64,000 bases of DNA from Mycolicibacter heraklionensis (GTDB lineage Bacteria; Actinomycetota; Actinomycetes; Mycobacteriales; Mycobacteriaceae), in the NCBI RefSeq assembly GCF_019645815.1, contig NZ_CP080997.1, forward strand, positions 434,001-498,000, in the 5' to 3' direction. Shown here one piece after another: positions 40,150-49,978 of this stretch (its first letter is position 1; every line of letters begins with the position of its first letter). The translations under genes were made by a program, and so were the position numbers. The notes under the pieces were generated by a model. That model had not been told where the DNA came from. It was given only the letters and a program-made list of their open reading frames with translations, and searched no databases.

Positions 40150-40818
40150 TCAGAGCCCCGCCCGTAGCGCCGCCGCCGCGGCCTGCGGATCCTCGGCGGC
40201 GGTGATCGCCCGCACCACCACCACCCGGCGGGCACCGGCCGCCACCACCTGCGGCAACCTCTCGATGTCGATGCCGCCGATGGCGAACCACGGCTTGGTC
40301 GGGCCCGTGTCGGCAGCGAACCGCACCAGCTCCAAGCCCGGCGCAGACCGGCCCGGCTTGGTCGGGGTGGGCCAGCACGGCCCGGTGCAGAAGTAGTCGA
40401 CCGGCTCGGCCAGGGCCGCGGCGACCTGGTCGCGGTCGTGGGCGGATCGGCCGATCAGCACCTCGGGCCCGATGACCTCGCGCGCCACCGGCAGCGGCAG
40501 ATCGTCCTGGCCCAGGTGCAGCACGTCGGCGCCGGCGGCGCGGGCGATGTCGGCGCGGTCATTGACCGCCAGCAGTGCCCCGTGCCGGCGCGCGGCGTCG
40601 GCCAGGATCTCGCACGCCGCCAATTCGCCGCGGGCTTCGAGCGGACCGAACCGCTGCTCGCCCGGCGAACCCTTGTCGCGCAGCTGGATGATGTCGACGC
40701 CACCGGCCAGGGCGGCGTCGGCGAACTCGGCCAGGTCACCGCGTTCCCGGCGGGCGTCGGTGCACAGGTAGAGCCGGGCATCAGCGAGTCGGGCGAGACG
40801 GTCAGAGCGTTTGTGCAC
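40150..40818 (-). CDS. thiE: Thiamin-phosphate synthase
   Basis: 222 residues. Joins hydroxymethylpyrimidine diphosphate with the thiazole phosphate to give thiamin phosphate. Visible: [54 protein letters not shown] and [19 protein letters not shown]-barrel of normal length. Divergent from thiO with 61 bp between them, which must hold both promoters; no TPP riboswitch is visible in that gap. Confidence 0.95.
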   Translation of the reverse strand: MHKRSDRLARLADARLYLCTDARRERGDLAEFADAALAGGVDIIQLRDKGSPGEQRFGPLEARGELAACEILADAARRHGALLAVNDRADIARAAGADVLHLGQDDLPLPVAREVIGPEVLIGRSAHDRDQVAAALAEPVDYFCTGPCWPTPTKPGRSAPGLELVRFAADTGPTKPWFAIGGIDIERLPQVVAAGARRVVVVRAITAAEDPQAAAAALRAGL

Positions 40819-40879
40819 ACCGCGACGCTAGCGGCTAGCTTGGTGTGTTGACACGCGAGCAGGTGGAAGGGAGCAGCGC

Positions 40880-41892
40880 ATGCCCGGACCCTCGCTCGGT
40901 TCGCTGGCCGTGATCGGCGGCGGCGTCATCGGGCTGTCGGTGGCGCGGCAGGCCGCCCGGGCCGGCTGGACGGTGCGGGTGCACCGGACTGCGGAGTACG
41001 GCGCCTCCTGGGTGGCCGGCGGCATGCTGGCCCCGCACAGCGAGGGATGGCCGGGCGAGGACCGGCAACTGCGGCTCGGGTTGCGCTCGCTGGAGCTGTG
41101 GCACGACTTCCTCGACGGGCTGCCGGCCCAGGTCGTCACCGCGCGTGAATCGCTGGTGGTGGCCGCCGACCGGGCCGACGTCGCCGACCTGCGCACCGTC
41201 GCCGACTGGCTGTCTGCGCAGGGCCACCCGGTGATCTGGGAGTCCGCCGCCCGCGATATCGAACCCCTGCTGGCCAGCGGTATTCGGCACGGTTTCCGGG
41301 CCCCGACCGAACTGGCGGTCGACAACCGCGCGGTGGTCACCGCCCTGGTCGACGCCTGCGAGGAACTGGGCGTGCGTTGGGCCCCGCCGGTGGGTGATCT
41401 CGCCGAGGTGGCCGCCGACGACGCCGTGGTGATCGCCAACGGCATCGACGCCCCGGAGCTGTGGCCCGGCTTGCCGATCCGGCCGGTCAAGGGGGAGGTA
41501 CTGCGGCTGCGCTGGCGCAAGGGCTGCCTGCCGCCGCCGCAGCGGGTGATCCGCGCCCGGGTGCACGGCCGCGCGGTCTACCTGGTGCCGCGCCCCGACG
41601 GCGTGGTGGTGGGTGCCACCCAGTATGAGCACGGCCGGGACACCGCGCCGGCGGTCTCCGGGGTGCGGGACCTGCTCGACGACGCCTGCGCGCTGGTGCC
41701 GGCGCTGGGGGAGTACGAGCTGGCCGAATGCGCCGCGGGCCTGCGGCCGATGACACCGGACAATCTGCCGCGGGTGCACCGTCTCGACGAACGGACCTAT
41801 GTCGCTGCCGGGCACGGTCGCAACGGGTTCCTGCTGGCGCCGTGGACCGCCGAACAGGTTGTGTCCGAACTACTTCCGGTTGGAGTACAGCA

Positions 41893-41896
<4 letters not shown>
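40880..41896 (+). CDS. thiO: Glycine oxidase, thiamin biosynthesis
   Basis: 338 residues, D-amino-acid-oxidase fold. The FAD motif VIGGGVIGLSVARQAA is near residue 10; GGMLAPHSE, NGIDAPELWPGLPIRPVKGEVLRL and the C-terminal AAGHGRNGFLLAPWTA are conserved. It oxidises glycine to the dehydroglycine used to build the thiazole of thiamin. Its stop overlaps the thiS start (ATGA). Confidence 0.94.
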
Positions 41897-42844
<948 letters not shown>

Positions 42845-42847
42845 TGC

Positions 42848-42911
42848 CCGCCGAGTGTGAACATCGCGACGCTTCGGCGGCGTGTCGCGTCGCCAGATTC
42901 ACACTCGGCGG
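42848..42911 (+). terminator. Palindrome after thiG (GAGTGTGAA family)
   Basis: CCGCCGAGTGTGAA (42848-42861) and TTCACACTCGGCGG (42898-42911) are a perfect 14-bp match; within the loop GCGACGC and GCGTCGC can pair. It starts 4 nt after the thiG stop and ends 12 nt before the next start codon, so it probably ends the thiOSG transcript. Confidence 0.65.
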
Positions 42912-42923
42912 AAGCGGCCCAGC

Positions 42924-43682
42924 ATGAATCGCTATGTCGCCCTGGGGAGTTCGATGGCGGCGGGCCCCGGAATCCGGCCGCGTGTCGCGGGCGCGCCCCG
43001 GGCGTCGGGCCGCTCGGCGCACAACTACCCGCACCTGGTCGCCCACGCACTGAACCTCGAACTGGTCGACGTCACGTTCTCCGGTGCCACCACCGCCCAT
43101 CTGCTGAGCGAACGCCAACACGGCGTGCCACCGCAGATCGAGGCGCTCGACGGTTCGGAATCCCTGGTGACCATCACCATCGGCGGCAACGATGTCGGCT
43201 ACGTCCCGCTGTTGGCGGCCGCGACGCTGCCGGGGGTCTTGCGGCGCTTGCCCGCTGTCGCCGGCCTGCTGGATCCCGGGCAGCGCGAGCAGGCACTGGG
43301 TGAGGTCGAAGCAGCGCTGCGGGCGGTCGGCGCCGCGGTGCGCAGCCGCGCACCGCGGGCCCGGGTGCTCTTCGTCGACTATCTGACCCTGCTGCCGCCC
43401 GCCGGGGTCCGGGCCGGGCGGTTGCCCGAGGACGTCGTGGCGCTGGCCCGTCACGTCGCCGACGGGCTGGAGCGCCACACCGCCGCGGCGGCCGCAGCCA
43501 CCGGCTGTGAGCTCGTCCACGCGGCACAGGCCAGCCGGGAGCACCACCCGTGGTCGGCGCGGCCCTGGACGGTGGGCGCGGGCCTGCCGTTGCCGTGGCG
43601 GCCGTGGCCCTTTCACCCCAACGCCGCCGGTATGGCCGCGGTCGCCGAGTTGGTCGCCGTGCAGTGGGGCGGCCGGGCCTGA
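42924..43682 (+). CDS. SGNH/GDSL-family hydrolase
   Basis: 252 residues from ATG 42924 (MNRYVALGSSMAAGPG). Block I has GSS in place of GDS but keeps the nucleophile Ser; block III is TITIGGNDVGY and block V is PFHPNAAGM, supplying Asn and the catalytic His. No signal peptide, so an intracellular esterase or lipase is likely. Substrate unknown. It is separated from thiG by the hairpin and lies 36 bp upstream of lpqL. Confidence 0.87.
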   Translation: MNRYVALGSSMAAGPGIRPRVAGAPRASGRSAHNYPHLVAHALNLELVDVTFSGATTAHLLSERQHGVPPQIEALDGSESLVTITIGGNDVGYVPLLAAATLPGVLRRLPAVAGLLDPGQREQALGEVEAALRAVGAAVRSRAPRARVLFVDYLTLLPPAGVRAGRLPEDVVALARHVADGLERHTAAAAAATGCELVHAAQASREHHPWSARPWTVGAGLPLPWRPWPFHPNAAGMAAVAELVAVQWGGRA

Positions 43683-43718
43683 CTTCGCGCCCGCCGTGCA
43701 CCCACTAACGTGGGGGCG

Positions 43719-45218
43719 GTGGAGTACAAGTCGAAGTTAATTCCCGCCCTCGGCGTCGTGTTGGTCGGTGCGCTGTTCAGCGCCGGCTGCAGTCGCACCC
43801 CGGAAAACACCGAGCAGGGAGCAGATCCCGCCGCGGCCGCTGAATTCGCCAGCAGCCTGCGCGACAAGGTCACCGTCGACGCCATGATGGCCCACCTGCA
43901 GAAGCTGCAGGACATCGCCGACGCCCACAACGGCACTCGCGCCATCGGCACCCCGGGCTACGACGCCAGCGTCGAGTACGTGGCCAGCACCTTGCGCGAG
44001 CACGGCTTCGACGTCGAGACCCCGGAATTCACCGCACGGGTGTTCAAGTCCGAACCGGGCTCGGTGCATCTGGGCGACAAGACCGTAGAGGCCCGTGCGC
44101 TGATGTACAGCGTCGGCACCCCGCCCGACGGTGTCACCGGCCCGCTGGTCGCAGCGCCGGCCGACGACAGCCCGGGCTGCAGCGCCGAGGACTACCAGGG
44201 GCTGACGGTCAAGGACGCCGTCGTACTGGTCGACCGCGGCACCTGCCCGTTCAAGGAGAAGATGGCTGTCGCCGTCGAGCTGGGTGCGGTGGCGATGGTG
44301 GTCGCCGACAGCGTCGACGAACCGAAGATGGGCGGCACCCTCGGCGAGCAGACCGAGGTCAAGGTTCCCGTGGTGAGCGTGACCAAGGCTGACGGCGCGA
44401 TGCTGCGCGACGGGCACGGGGCGATGACGGTCAAGCTCGACGCGCACACCGACGACATCCCGTCCCGCAACGTGATCGCGCAGACCAAGAGTGGATCGAC
44501 CGAGAACGTGGTCATGTTGGGAGCCCACCTGGACAGCGTTCCGGAGGGTCCGGGCATCAACGACAACGGCTCCGGTGTCGCCGCGGTGCTGGAAACCGCG
44601 TTGCAGTTGGGAGATTCGCCGCAGGTGCACAACGCCGTGCGATTCGGTTTCTGGGGCGCCGAGGAGCTCGGCCTGATCGGTTCGCGGAAGTACGTCGAGT
44701 CGCTCGACGTGGAGCAACTCAAGAACATCGCGCTGTACCTGAACTTCGACATGCTGGGTTCGCCGAATCCGGGCTATTTCACCTACGACGGCGACCAGTC
44801 GCTGCCGGCGGACAAGCGGGGCCAGCCGGTGGTGCCGGAAGGTTCGGCCGGCATCGAGCGGACCATGGTCGCCTACCTCAAGTCCGCCGGCAAGGAGCCG
44901 CAGGACACCTCGTTCGACGGGCGATCCGACTACGACGGGTTCACCCAGGCCGGTATCCCGTCCGGCGGGTTGTTCTCCGGTGCGGAGGTGAAGAAGTCGC
45001 CCGAAGAGGCCAAACTGTGGGGCGGCGCCGCCGACGAGCCCTTCGACCCGAACTATCACCAAAAGGGCGACACCATCGAGAACATCGACCGCGACGAACT
45101 GGCCATCAACGGCGGCGGGGTGCCCTACTCCGTCGGGTTGTACGCCCAGGACATCAGCGGCCGCAACGGAGTTCCGGTGCGCGACGATCGCACCCGCCAC
45201 GTCGTCACCCAGCCATGA
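43719..45218 (+). CDS. lpqL: Lipoprotein zinc aminopeptidase LpqL
   Basis: 499 residues. Lipobox FSAGC gives lipidated Cys24. A PA domain (~residues 130-250, APADDSPGCSAEDY, VLVDRGTCPFKEK) is inserted before the M28 peptidase core, whose zinc ligands are in GAHLDSVPEGPGINDNGSG (His, Asp), WGAEELGL (Glu), NFDMLGSPNP (Asp) and DPNYHQKGDT (His). An aminopeptidase at the cell surface is expected. GTG 43719 follows GGGGGCG; an in-frame GTG at 43710 is possible. Overlaps the next gene by 4 nt. Confidence 0.93.
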   Translation: MEYKSKLIPALGVVLVGALFSAGCSRTPENTEQGADPAAAAEFASSLRDKVTVDAMMAHLQKLQDIADAHNGTRAIGTPGYDASVEYVASTLREHGFDVETPEFTARVFKSEPGSVHLGDKTVEARALMYSVGTPPDGVTGPLVAAPADDSPGCSAEDYQGLTVKDAVVLVDRGTCPFKEKMAVAVELGAVAMVVADSVDEPKMGGTLGEQTEVKVPVVSVTKADGAMLRDGHGAMTVKLDAHTDDIPSRNVIAQTKSGSTENVVMLGAHLDSVPEGPGINDNGSGVAAVLETALQLGDSPQVHNAVRFGFWGAEELGLIGSRKYVESLDVEQLKNIALYLNFDMLGSPNPGYFTYDGDQSLPADKRGQPVVPEGSAGIERTMVAYLKSAGKEPQDTSFDGRSDYDGFTQAGIPSGGLFSGAEVKKSPEEAKLWGGAADEPFDPNYHQKGDTIENIDRDELAINGGGVPYSVGLYAQDISGRNGVPVRDDRTRHVVTQP

Positions 45219-46672
45219 TCCGTCCGGCGGGAGCCCTGCTGGTCGCTGTTGGCGTGCTGGCGGGCTGCTCGCCGGAACCCGTCCAGCCGCCGCTGTCGAA
45301 TCGGCTGGCCGGGCAGGTCACCGTTGCGGCCATGCTTGCGCACCTGCAGCGACTGCAGGAGATCGCCGACGCACACCAACGGAATAGGGCCGACGGCACG
45401 CCGGGTTTCGACGCCAGTGCCGACTACGTGGCCGACGCCCTGCGTGACAAGGGCTTCGAAGTGGCGACGCCGGAGCTCACCCGGTTGGACACCATCTCGG
45501 CCGGCAAGCCCACCCTGACCGTCGCCGGGAGCGGCTATCCGGTCGATCAGGCCTCGCTGCTGGTGCGCACCCCGGCCGGCGGGGTCAGCGGCCCGGTGAT
45601 CCGCCCGACGCGGTCTTCGGGGTGCGCGGCGGCCGACTACCCGCCGAAAGTGCCCCGTGGCGGGATCGCGGTGGTCAGCGACGCCGGCTGCTCGGTGGTG
45701 GTCAAACAGAACGTGGCCGCCGAGCATGGAGCTGCCGCACTGGTCGTGGTGAGCCTGCCGAGCCGCAACGGAGCGCCCGCCGGACTGTTCCCGCCGGAGT
45801 ACTACGACCAACTCACGATGCCGGTAGCCGTCGCCGGCCGCGACGGCGACAGCGCGCTGCGTCGCGCGACCGGGACGGTGCGGCTGGTCCTGGACGGCCA
45901 CACCGTGAAGGTCACGTCCCGCAATGTCGTGGCGCAGACGAAAACCGGCTCGCAGAGCGACGTCGTGATGGTCGGCGCGCACCTCGACAGTGCGCCGGGC
46001 GGCCCGGGGATCAACGACAACGGCTCCGGGGTGGCCGCGGTGTTGGAGACCGCGCTGCAGCTGGGCCCGGAGCCGGCGGTGACCAACGCGGTCCGGTTTG
46101 CGTTCTGGGGCGCCGAGGAACAACAGCTCGGTGGTTCCAGCGACTACGTCTTCGGCCTCGACCGCGACCAGCTCAACGACATCGCGTTGTACCTGAACTT
46201 CGACATGCTCGCCTCCCCGAATCCCGGTTTCTTCACCTATGACGGAGACCAGTCCGCGCTGCCGAGCCGTGACATCAGCCCCGCCGACGTGCCGGTGGGA
46301 TCGGCCGGTATCGAACGCACCCTGGCCGGCTATCTCAACCTGGTGGGCGTGCGGCCCGCAGACATGCCGCTGAGCAGTGACACCGACTACAGCCCGTTCG
46401 TAGTGGCCGGCGTGCCCGTTGGGGGCATCACCACCGGGGCTTCCCAACTCAAGACCACCGCCCAGGCCCGACTGTGGGGTGGAAAGCCCGGCGCGGCTTT
46501 CGACCCGAACTACCGCGGCCCCGGCGACACGGTCGAACAGATCAATCAGCACGCATTGGCGCTAACCGGCGCCGCGGTGGCCTTTGCGGTGGCAAACTAT
46601 GCGCAGTCCATCGGCGGTCCCAACGGGGTCCCGGCCCGCGACAAGCGTCACCGGGCACCGCTGGGCCCGTAG
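45215..46672 (+). CDS. LpqL paralogue, M28-type lipoprotein with a missing zinc ligand
   Basis: 485 residues. Lipobox VLAGC gives lipidated Cys18; PA domain and M28 core follow the same plan as LpqL just upstream. Four zinc-binding positions are kept (GAHLDSAPGGPGINDNGSG, WGAEEQQLGG, NFDMLASPNP), but where LpqL has DPNYHQKGDT this protein has DPNYRGPGDT, so the last His ligand is Arg434. It is probably impaired as an aminopeptidase or has a changed role. It arose by tandem duplication and is translationally coupled to lpqL (ATGA overlap). M. tuberculosis has lpqM, a different protein, in this position. Confidence 0.88.
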   Translation: MIRPAGALLVAVGVLAGCSPEPVQPPLSNRLAGQVTVAAMLAHLQRLQEIADAHQRNRADGTPGFDASADYVADALRDKGFEVATPELTRLDTISAGKPTLTVAGSGYPVDQASLLVRTPAGGVSGPVIRPTRSSGCAAADYPPKVPRGGIAVVSDAGCSVVVKQNVAAEHGAAALVVVSLPSRNGAPAGLFPPEYYDQLTMPVAVAGRDGDSALRRATGTVRLVLDGHTVKVTSRNVVAQTKTGSQSDVVMVGAHLDSAPGGPGINDNGSGVAAVLETALQLGPEPAVTNAVRFAFWGAEEQQLGGSSDYVFGLDRDQLNDIALYLNFDMLASPNPGFFTYDGDQSALPSRDISPADVPVGSAGIERTLAGYLNLVGVRPADMPLSSDTDYSPFVVAGVPVGGITTGASQLKTTAQARLWGGKPGAAFDPNYRGPGDTVEQINQHALALTGAAVAFAVANYAQSIGGPNGVPARDKRHRAPLGP

Positions 46673-46803
46673 TCCCGCACGGGGTGGGGCGTCGATATAC
46701 CGACGGGCTGGCTTTATATTGAGGCCGCTGTAGCCCGTTGACCCGGCTGTGTTAATAATGCTGTGCACGTGACAGAGCTGGCCTGATTTGATCGGGGGGG
46801 TGG

Positions 46804-48090
46804 GTGACCACGCTTGGTGCCACGAACGACCCTGGCGGACGCACTGGTGCCCGCATAAAGCGGCGCCCCAAGGACCGTAAGGCGCAGATTACGCGTGCTG
46901 CCGCCGAGACGTTCAGTGCACAGGGCTACCACGCGACCAGCATGGAAGCGATCGCTTCCAAGGTCGGGATCTCCGCGCCGGCGCTGTACCGGCACTACCC
47001 CAGCAAGTACGAGATGTTCTCGGTCGTCGTCGGCTCGCTCGGTCAGCAGTTGGTCGACTGCACTGCTTTCGTCGACGAGTTGTCCGATGCCGAGGTTCAA
47101 AGCGACGCGCCGGTGGTGTTGGAACAGGCCGTCGACGGGCTCATCACCTCATCGATCCTCAACCGCGAGGCCAGCGGGTTGTTCCGGTGGCAGGGCCGCT
47201 ACCTGCAGCCTGAGGACCAGGCCAAGCTCATGACGCAGATGCACACGGTCGGTGCGCGCCTGAAACGGCCGATCAGCGTCATGCGTCCGGAACTCAACTC
47301 CTTGGAGCAATGGACCCTGACGGTGGCTCTGGTCAGCGTCGCCGGCAGCATCATCGGACACCGGCTGCAGCTCCCCGACGATGAGATCAAGCCATTGCTC
47401 ATCAGGGCGTCGCAGTCAGTGGTCGCCGCGCAACTGCCCCGAGCCGACGACATCGGGGTCAATCGGCCGTCGGTGTGGCGTATCTTCACGCCGGACGCCG
47501 GACCCTATGAGGCGCTGCTGCACTCGGCGGTCCTGTTGTTCGGCAAGCAGGGATATGCCGAGACCGGCGTCACCGAGATCGCGGACGCCGTCGGTGTCCC
47601 GGCATCCGGCGTCTACCGCTATTTCTCGAGCAAGAGCGACATCTTGACGACGGGGCTACAGCGTGCCGTGGACCGGATAGCCGGGGAGATGGCGGCTATC
47701 GCCGGTGTCTTCGCCGAGCCGGACGAAGCGCTGCGCCGGTTGATCGAGGCATATGTGGCCACGGTGTTCGCCAACCCCGAGTTGGCATCGGTCTATGACA
47801 CCGAGCGGGTGAACCTGGCGCCGGCGGAGCGTGAACTGCTGCGCGATTCCGAGCGCGCGTTCATCGAAACCTGGGCCCGGCCGCTGATGGCGGTCAGGCC
47901 GGATCTGGACGCGATGCACGCGAAGTTCTTGGTGCATGCCTTGGCGGCATTGGTGGACGACTTGGGCCGGGTTGCCCGAGGCGGCGAGATTCCGGGCCAG
48001 GGGTTCCTGGCCGGAGGCCCGGGTTACGCGCAGGCCTGCCTGCGCAAGCTGATGGAGTCCATCGTGTTCGCCGGGGTCGACGAGAACTGA
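46804..48090 (+). CDS. TetR-family regulator with two DNA-binding domains
   Basis: 428 residues. Two complete TetR_N helix-turn-helix domains: residues ~20-75 (RKAQITRAAAETFSAQGYHATSM, YRHYPSKYEMF, read in parts) and ~235-285 (LHSAVLLFGKQGYAETGVTEIADAVGV, VYRYFSSKSDIL). Each is followed by its own helical ligand/dimer region, so the gene looks like a fusion or internal duplication. A single chain could bind a palindrome without dimerising. GTG start at 46804. Possible targets are the convergent monooxygenase gene or itself; unproven. Confidence 0.88.
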   Translation: MTTLGATNDPGGRTGARIKRRPKDRKAQITRAAAETFSAQGYHATSMEAIASKVGISAPALYRHYPSKYEMFSVVVGSLGQQLVDCTAFVDELSDAEVQSDAPVVLEQAVDGLITSSILNREASGLFRWQGRYLQPEDQAKLMTQMHTVGARLKRPISVMRPELNSLEQWTLTVALVSVAGSIIGHRLQLPDDEIKPLLIRASQSVVAAQLPRADDIGVNRPSVWRIFTPDAGPYEALLHSAVLLFGKQGYAETGVTEIADAVGVPASGVYRYFSSKSDILTTGLQRAVDRIAGEMAAIAGVFAEPDEALRRLIEAYVATVFANPELASVYDTERVNLAPAERELLRDSERAFIETWARPLMAVRPDLDAMHAKFLVHALAALVDDLGRVARGGEIPGQGFLAGGPGYAQACLRKLMESIVFAGVDEN

Positions 48091-48101
48091 GGAGGCCGCC
48101 G

Positions 48102-48125
48102 AATCGCCTGATCTATCAGGCGATT
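48102..48125. terminator. Bidirectional hairpin between the TetR and monooxygenase genes
   Basis: AATCGCCTGA-TCTA-TCAGGCGATT, a perfect 10-bp stem with a 4-nt loop. The right arm includes the last codons and stop of the minus-strand monooxygenase gene (48116). Good convergent terminator; AATT ends give short A/T tracts both ways. Confidence 0.7.
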
Positions 48126-49600
48126 TCGTAGTCCTCCAGCGGAAAGTGCGAGCCGTCGCGCACCGCATTGCGCACCGTGGTGGGCCGCAGCAGGGTCGCT
48201 TCGCCGCTGGGGTTGTAGTAGTAGGACCGCGAGGTCGTGCAGTCCCCGGCGTAGAACACCGTGTGGTCCAGCCTTTTGGTCATGGCGTCCAGGAACCGGG
48301 TGTTGGCGGCCTCGGTGACTTCGAACGTCGTCGCGTTGCGCCGCCGCACCTCGCCGAACAGCCGGCCCATGTGCCGCATCTGGTATTCCATGGTGTTGAA
48401 GAACGACAGGCCGGAGAACCCGTACGGGCTGGCCAGGCTCAGGAAGTTCGGGAAATGCGGTATCGACAGGCCCTGGTAGGCCTGGAACCGGGTCTCCCGC
48501 CACCACTTACCCAGGTTGCGCCCGTCCCGCCCGACGATCTCGATCGCCGGGAAGTTTGCCTCCCACAGGTCATACCCAGTGGCCAGCACCAGGGTGTCGA
48601 TGACGGTCTTGCGGCCGTCGACGGTGACGATGCCGTCCGGCTCGATCCGCTCGATGCCGGTGGTCTCCAGGTGCACATGCGGCTTGGTGAAGCTGCGGTA
48701 GTAGTCGTTGGACCAGCTGGGCCGCTTGCAGCCGATGTCGTAGGTCGGGGTCAGTTTGGCCCGCAGTTCTTTGTCGCGGATCTGGACGAACCGGTGGATC
48801 TTGCACGCGTCCATCCCGGCGATCGACAGCCGCCGGAACGCGGGATAGTTCAACACCGCGGTCACCGTCATGAACTCCAGCAGGTAGTCGCTGATGAAGC
48901 GCATGACCCGCTGGGTTAATGGGACCCGGGCGAACAGTTTCTGCAGCCACGCCGGGATCCGGAAGTCGATCTTGGGCGCCACCCAGATCGCGGTGCGCTG
49001 AAACACGGTCAGGTCCGCGACGGTCTTGGCCAGCTCCGGAATCAGCTGCACCGCGGTTGCGCCGGTGCCGATCTGCCCGACCCGACGTCCGGTGAAGTCG
49101 TAGTCGTGGTCCCAGGCGGCGGTGTGCACCACCTTCCCGGCGAAACTGTCGATCCCGGCGATGTCCGGGTTGCGCGGCTGGGACAGGAAGCCGGTGGCGG
49201 TGATCAGGAACCGGGCGCTCAGCGTCTCGCCATCGGCCAGGGCCACCAGCCAGCGCTCGGCGTCCTCATCCCAGTGGGCGCCGGCGACCGTGGTGTTGAA
49301 CCGCATGTGGCGGCGCACGTCGTACTTGTCGGCGACATGCTCGGCGTACTGCTTGATCTCCTCGCCGGGCGCGAACATCCGCGACCAGTACGGATTGGGC
49401 TCGAACCAGTACGCGTAGGTGGTCGACGGGATGTCGACAGCCAGGCCCGGGTAGCGGTTGACGTGCCACGTTCCGCCTAGATCCGCTTCCCGGTCGAGCA
49501 GGACGATGTCGTCATAGCCGAGCTTCTTCAGCTCGATGGCCGCGCCCATGCCGCCGAAGCCCGCACCCACGATGACGACGTCGAACTGCTCCATACTCAT
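48116..49600 (-). CDS. Flavin-containing / Baeyer-Villiger-type monooxygenase
   Basis: 494 residues. FAD motif VIVGAGFGGMGAAIEL at the N-terminus, NADPH motif GRRVGQIGTGATAVQLIPELA near residue 175, and between them FAGKVVHTAAWDHD, which fits the FxGxxxHxxxW fingerprint of class B monooxygenases. It would insert one oxygen atom into a ketone or oxidise a heteroatom. Similar enzymes are numerous in mycobacteria (EthA is one). Convergent with the double TetR gene, a candidate regulator. Confidence 0.9.
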   Translation of the reverse strand: MSMEQFDVVIVGAGFGGMGAAIELKKLGYDDIVLLDREADLGGTWHVNRYPGLAVDIPSTTYAYWFEPNPYWSRMFAPGEEIKQYAEHVADKYDVRRHMRFNTTVAGAHWDEDAERWLVALADGETLSARFLITATGFLSQPRNPDIAGIDSFAGKVVHTAAWDHDYDFTGRRVGQIGTGATAVQLIPELAKTVADLTVFQRTAIWVAPKIDFRIPAWLQKLFARVPLTQRVMRFISDYLLEFMTVTAVLNYPAFRRLSIAGMDACKIHRFVQIRDKELRAKLTPTYDIGCKRPSWSNDYYRSFTKPHVHLETTGIERIEPDGIVTVDGRKTVIDTLVLATGYDLWEANFPAIEIVGRDGRNLGKWWRETRFQAYQGLSIPHFPNFLSLASPYGFSGLSFFNTMEYQMRHMGRLFGEVRRRNATTFEVTEAANTRFLDAMTKRLDHTVFYAGDCTTSRSYYYNPSGEATLLRPTTVRNAVRDGSHFPLEDYEIA

Positions 49601-49706
49601 GAAAATTAAGGTACCTGACTCACCGGTAACCAGCGAAGCTCCTCGGCCCCCGGACGATGGGAGACAATGGGGCTTGCACGCTGTTCACGATTTCGAGAGG
49701 GCCGTT

Positions 49707-49886
49707 ATGACCAGCCGCGATGCCGAAGCCAGCGACGCAGACTTGGCCGGCCAGGCAGTGCCTGCCGTCGAGGCCGACGACGAGACGCCGGGCCCCGAGA
49801 TCACCCCCGGCGACAACGCCGACATCGCCGATGTGGTCGAGCAGCACCAGGGTGTGCCCTCGGGTGAGGACGACTACGACCGCTGA
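49707..49886 (+). CDS. Small acidic hypothetical protein
   Basis: 59 residues from ATG 49707 ([18 protein letters not shown]). Very acidic (about a quarter Asp/Glu, ending [11 protein letters not shown]), no cysteine, probably unstructured. GAGAGGG lies 6 nt before the ATG. It sits between the divergent monooxygenase gene and fabH, in the same direction as fabH. No function can be assigned. Confidence 0.55.
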   Translation: MTSRDAEASDADLAGQAVPAVEADDETPGPEITPGDNADIADVVEQHQGVPSGEDDYDR

Positions 49887-49978
49887 GGGCCTGCCGGTGG
49901 GGGGCCGTCCCGGCGCACCGGGAGCGTTATGGTGAGACGTTTGAGTCAGCTGTTGGCCTACCACCGAGAGACGTCTTC

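Noticed and set aside
40819..40879. A TPP riboswitch for thiE or thiO
   Set aside because: The 61-bp divergent gap lacks CTGAGA and ACCTGA blocks and is too short.
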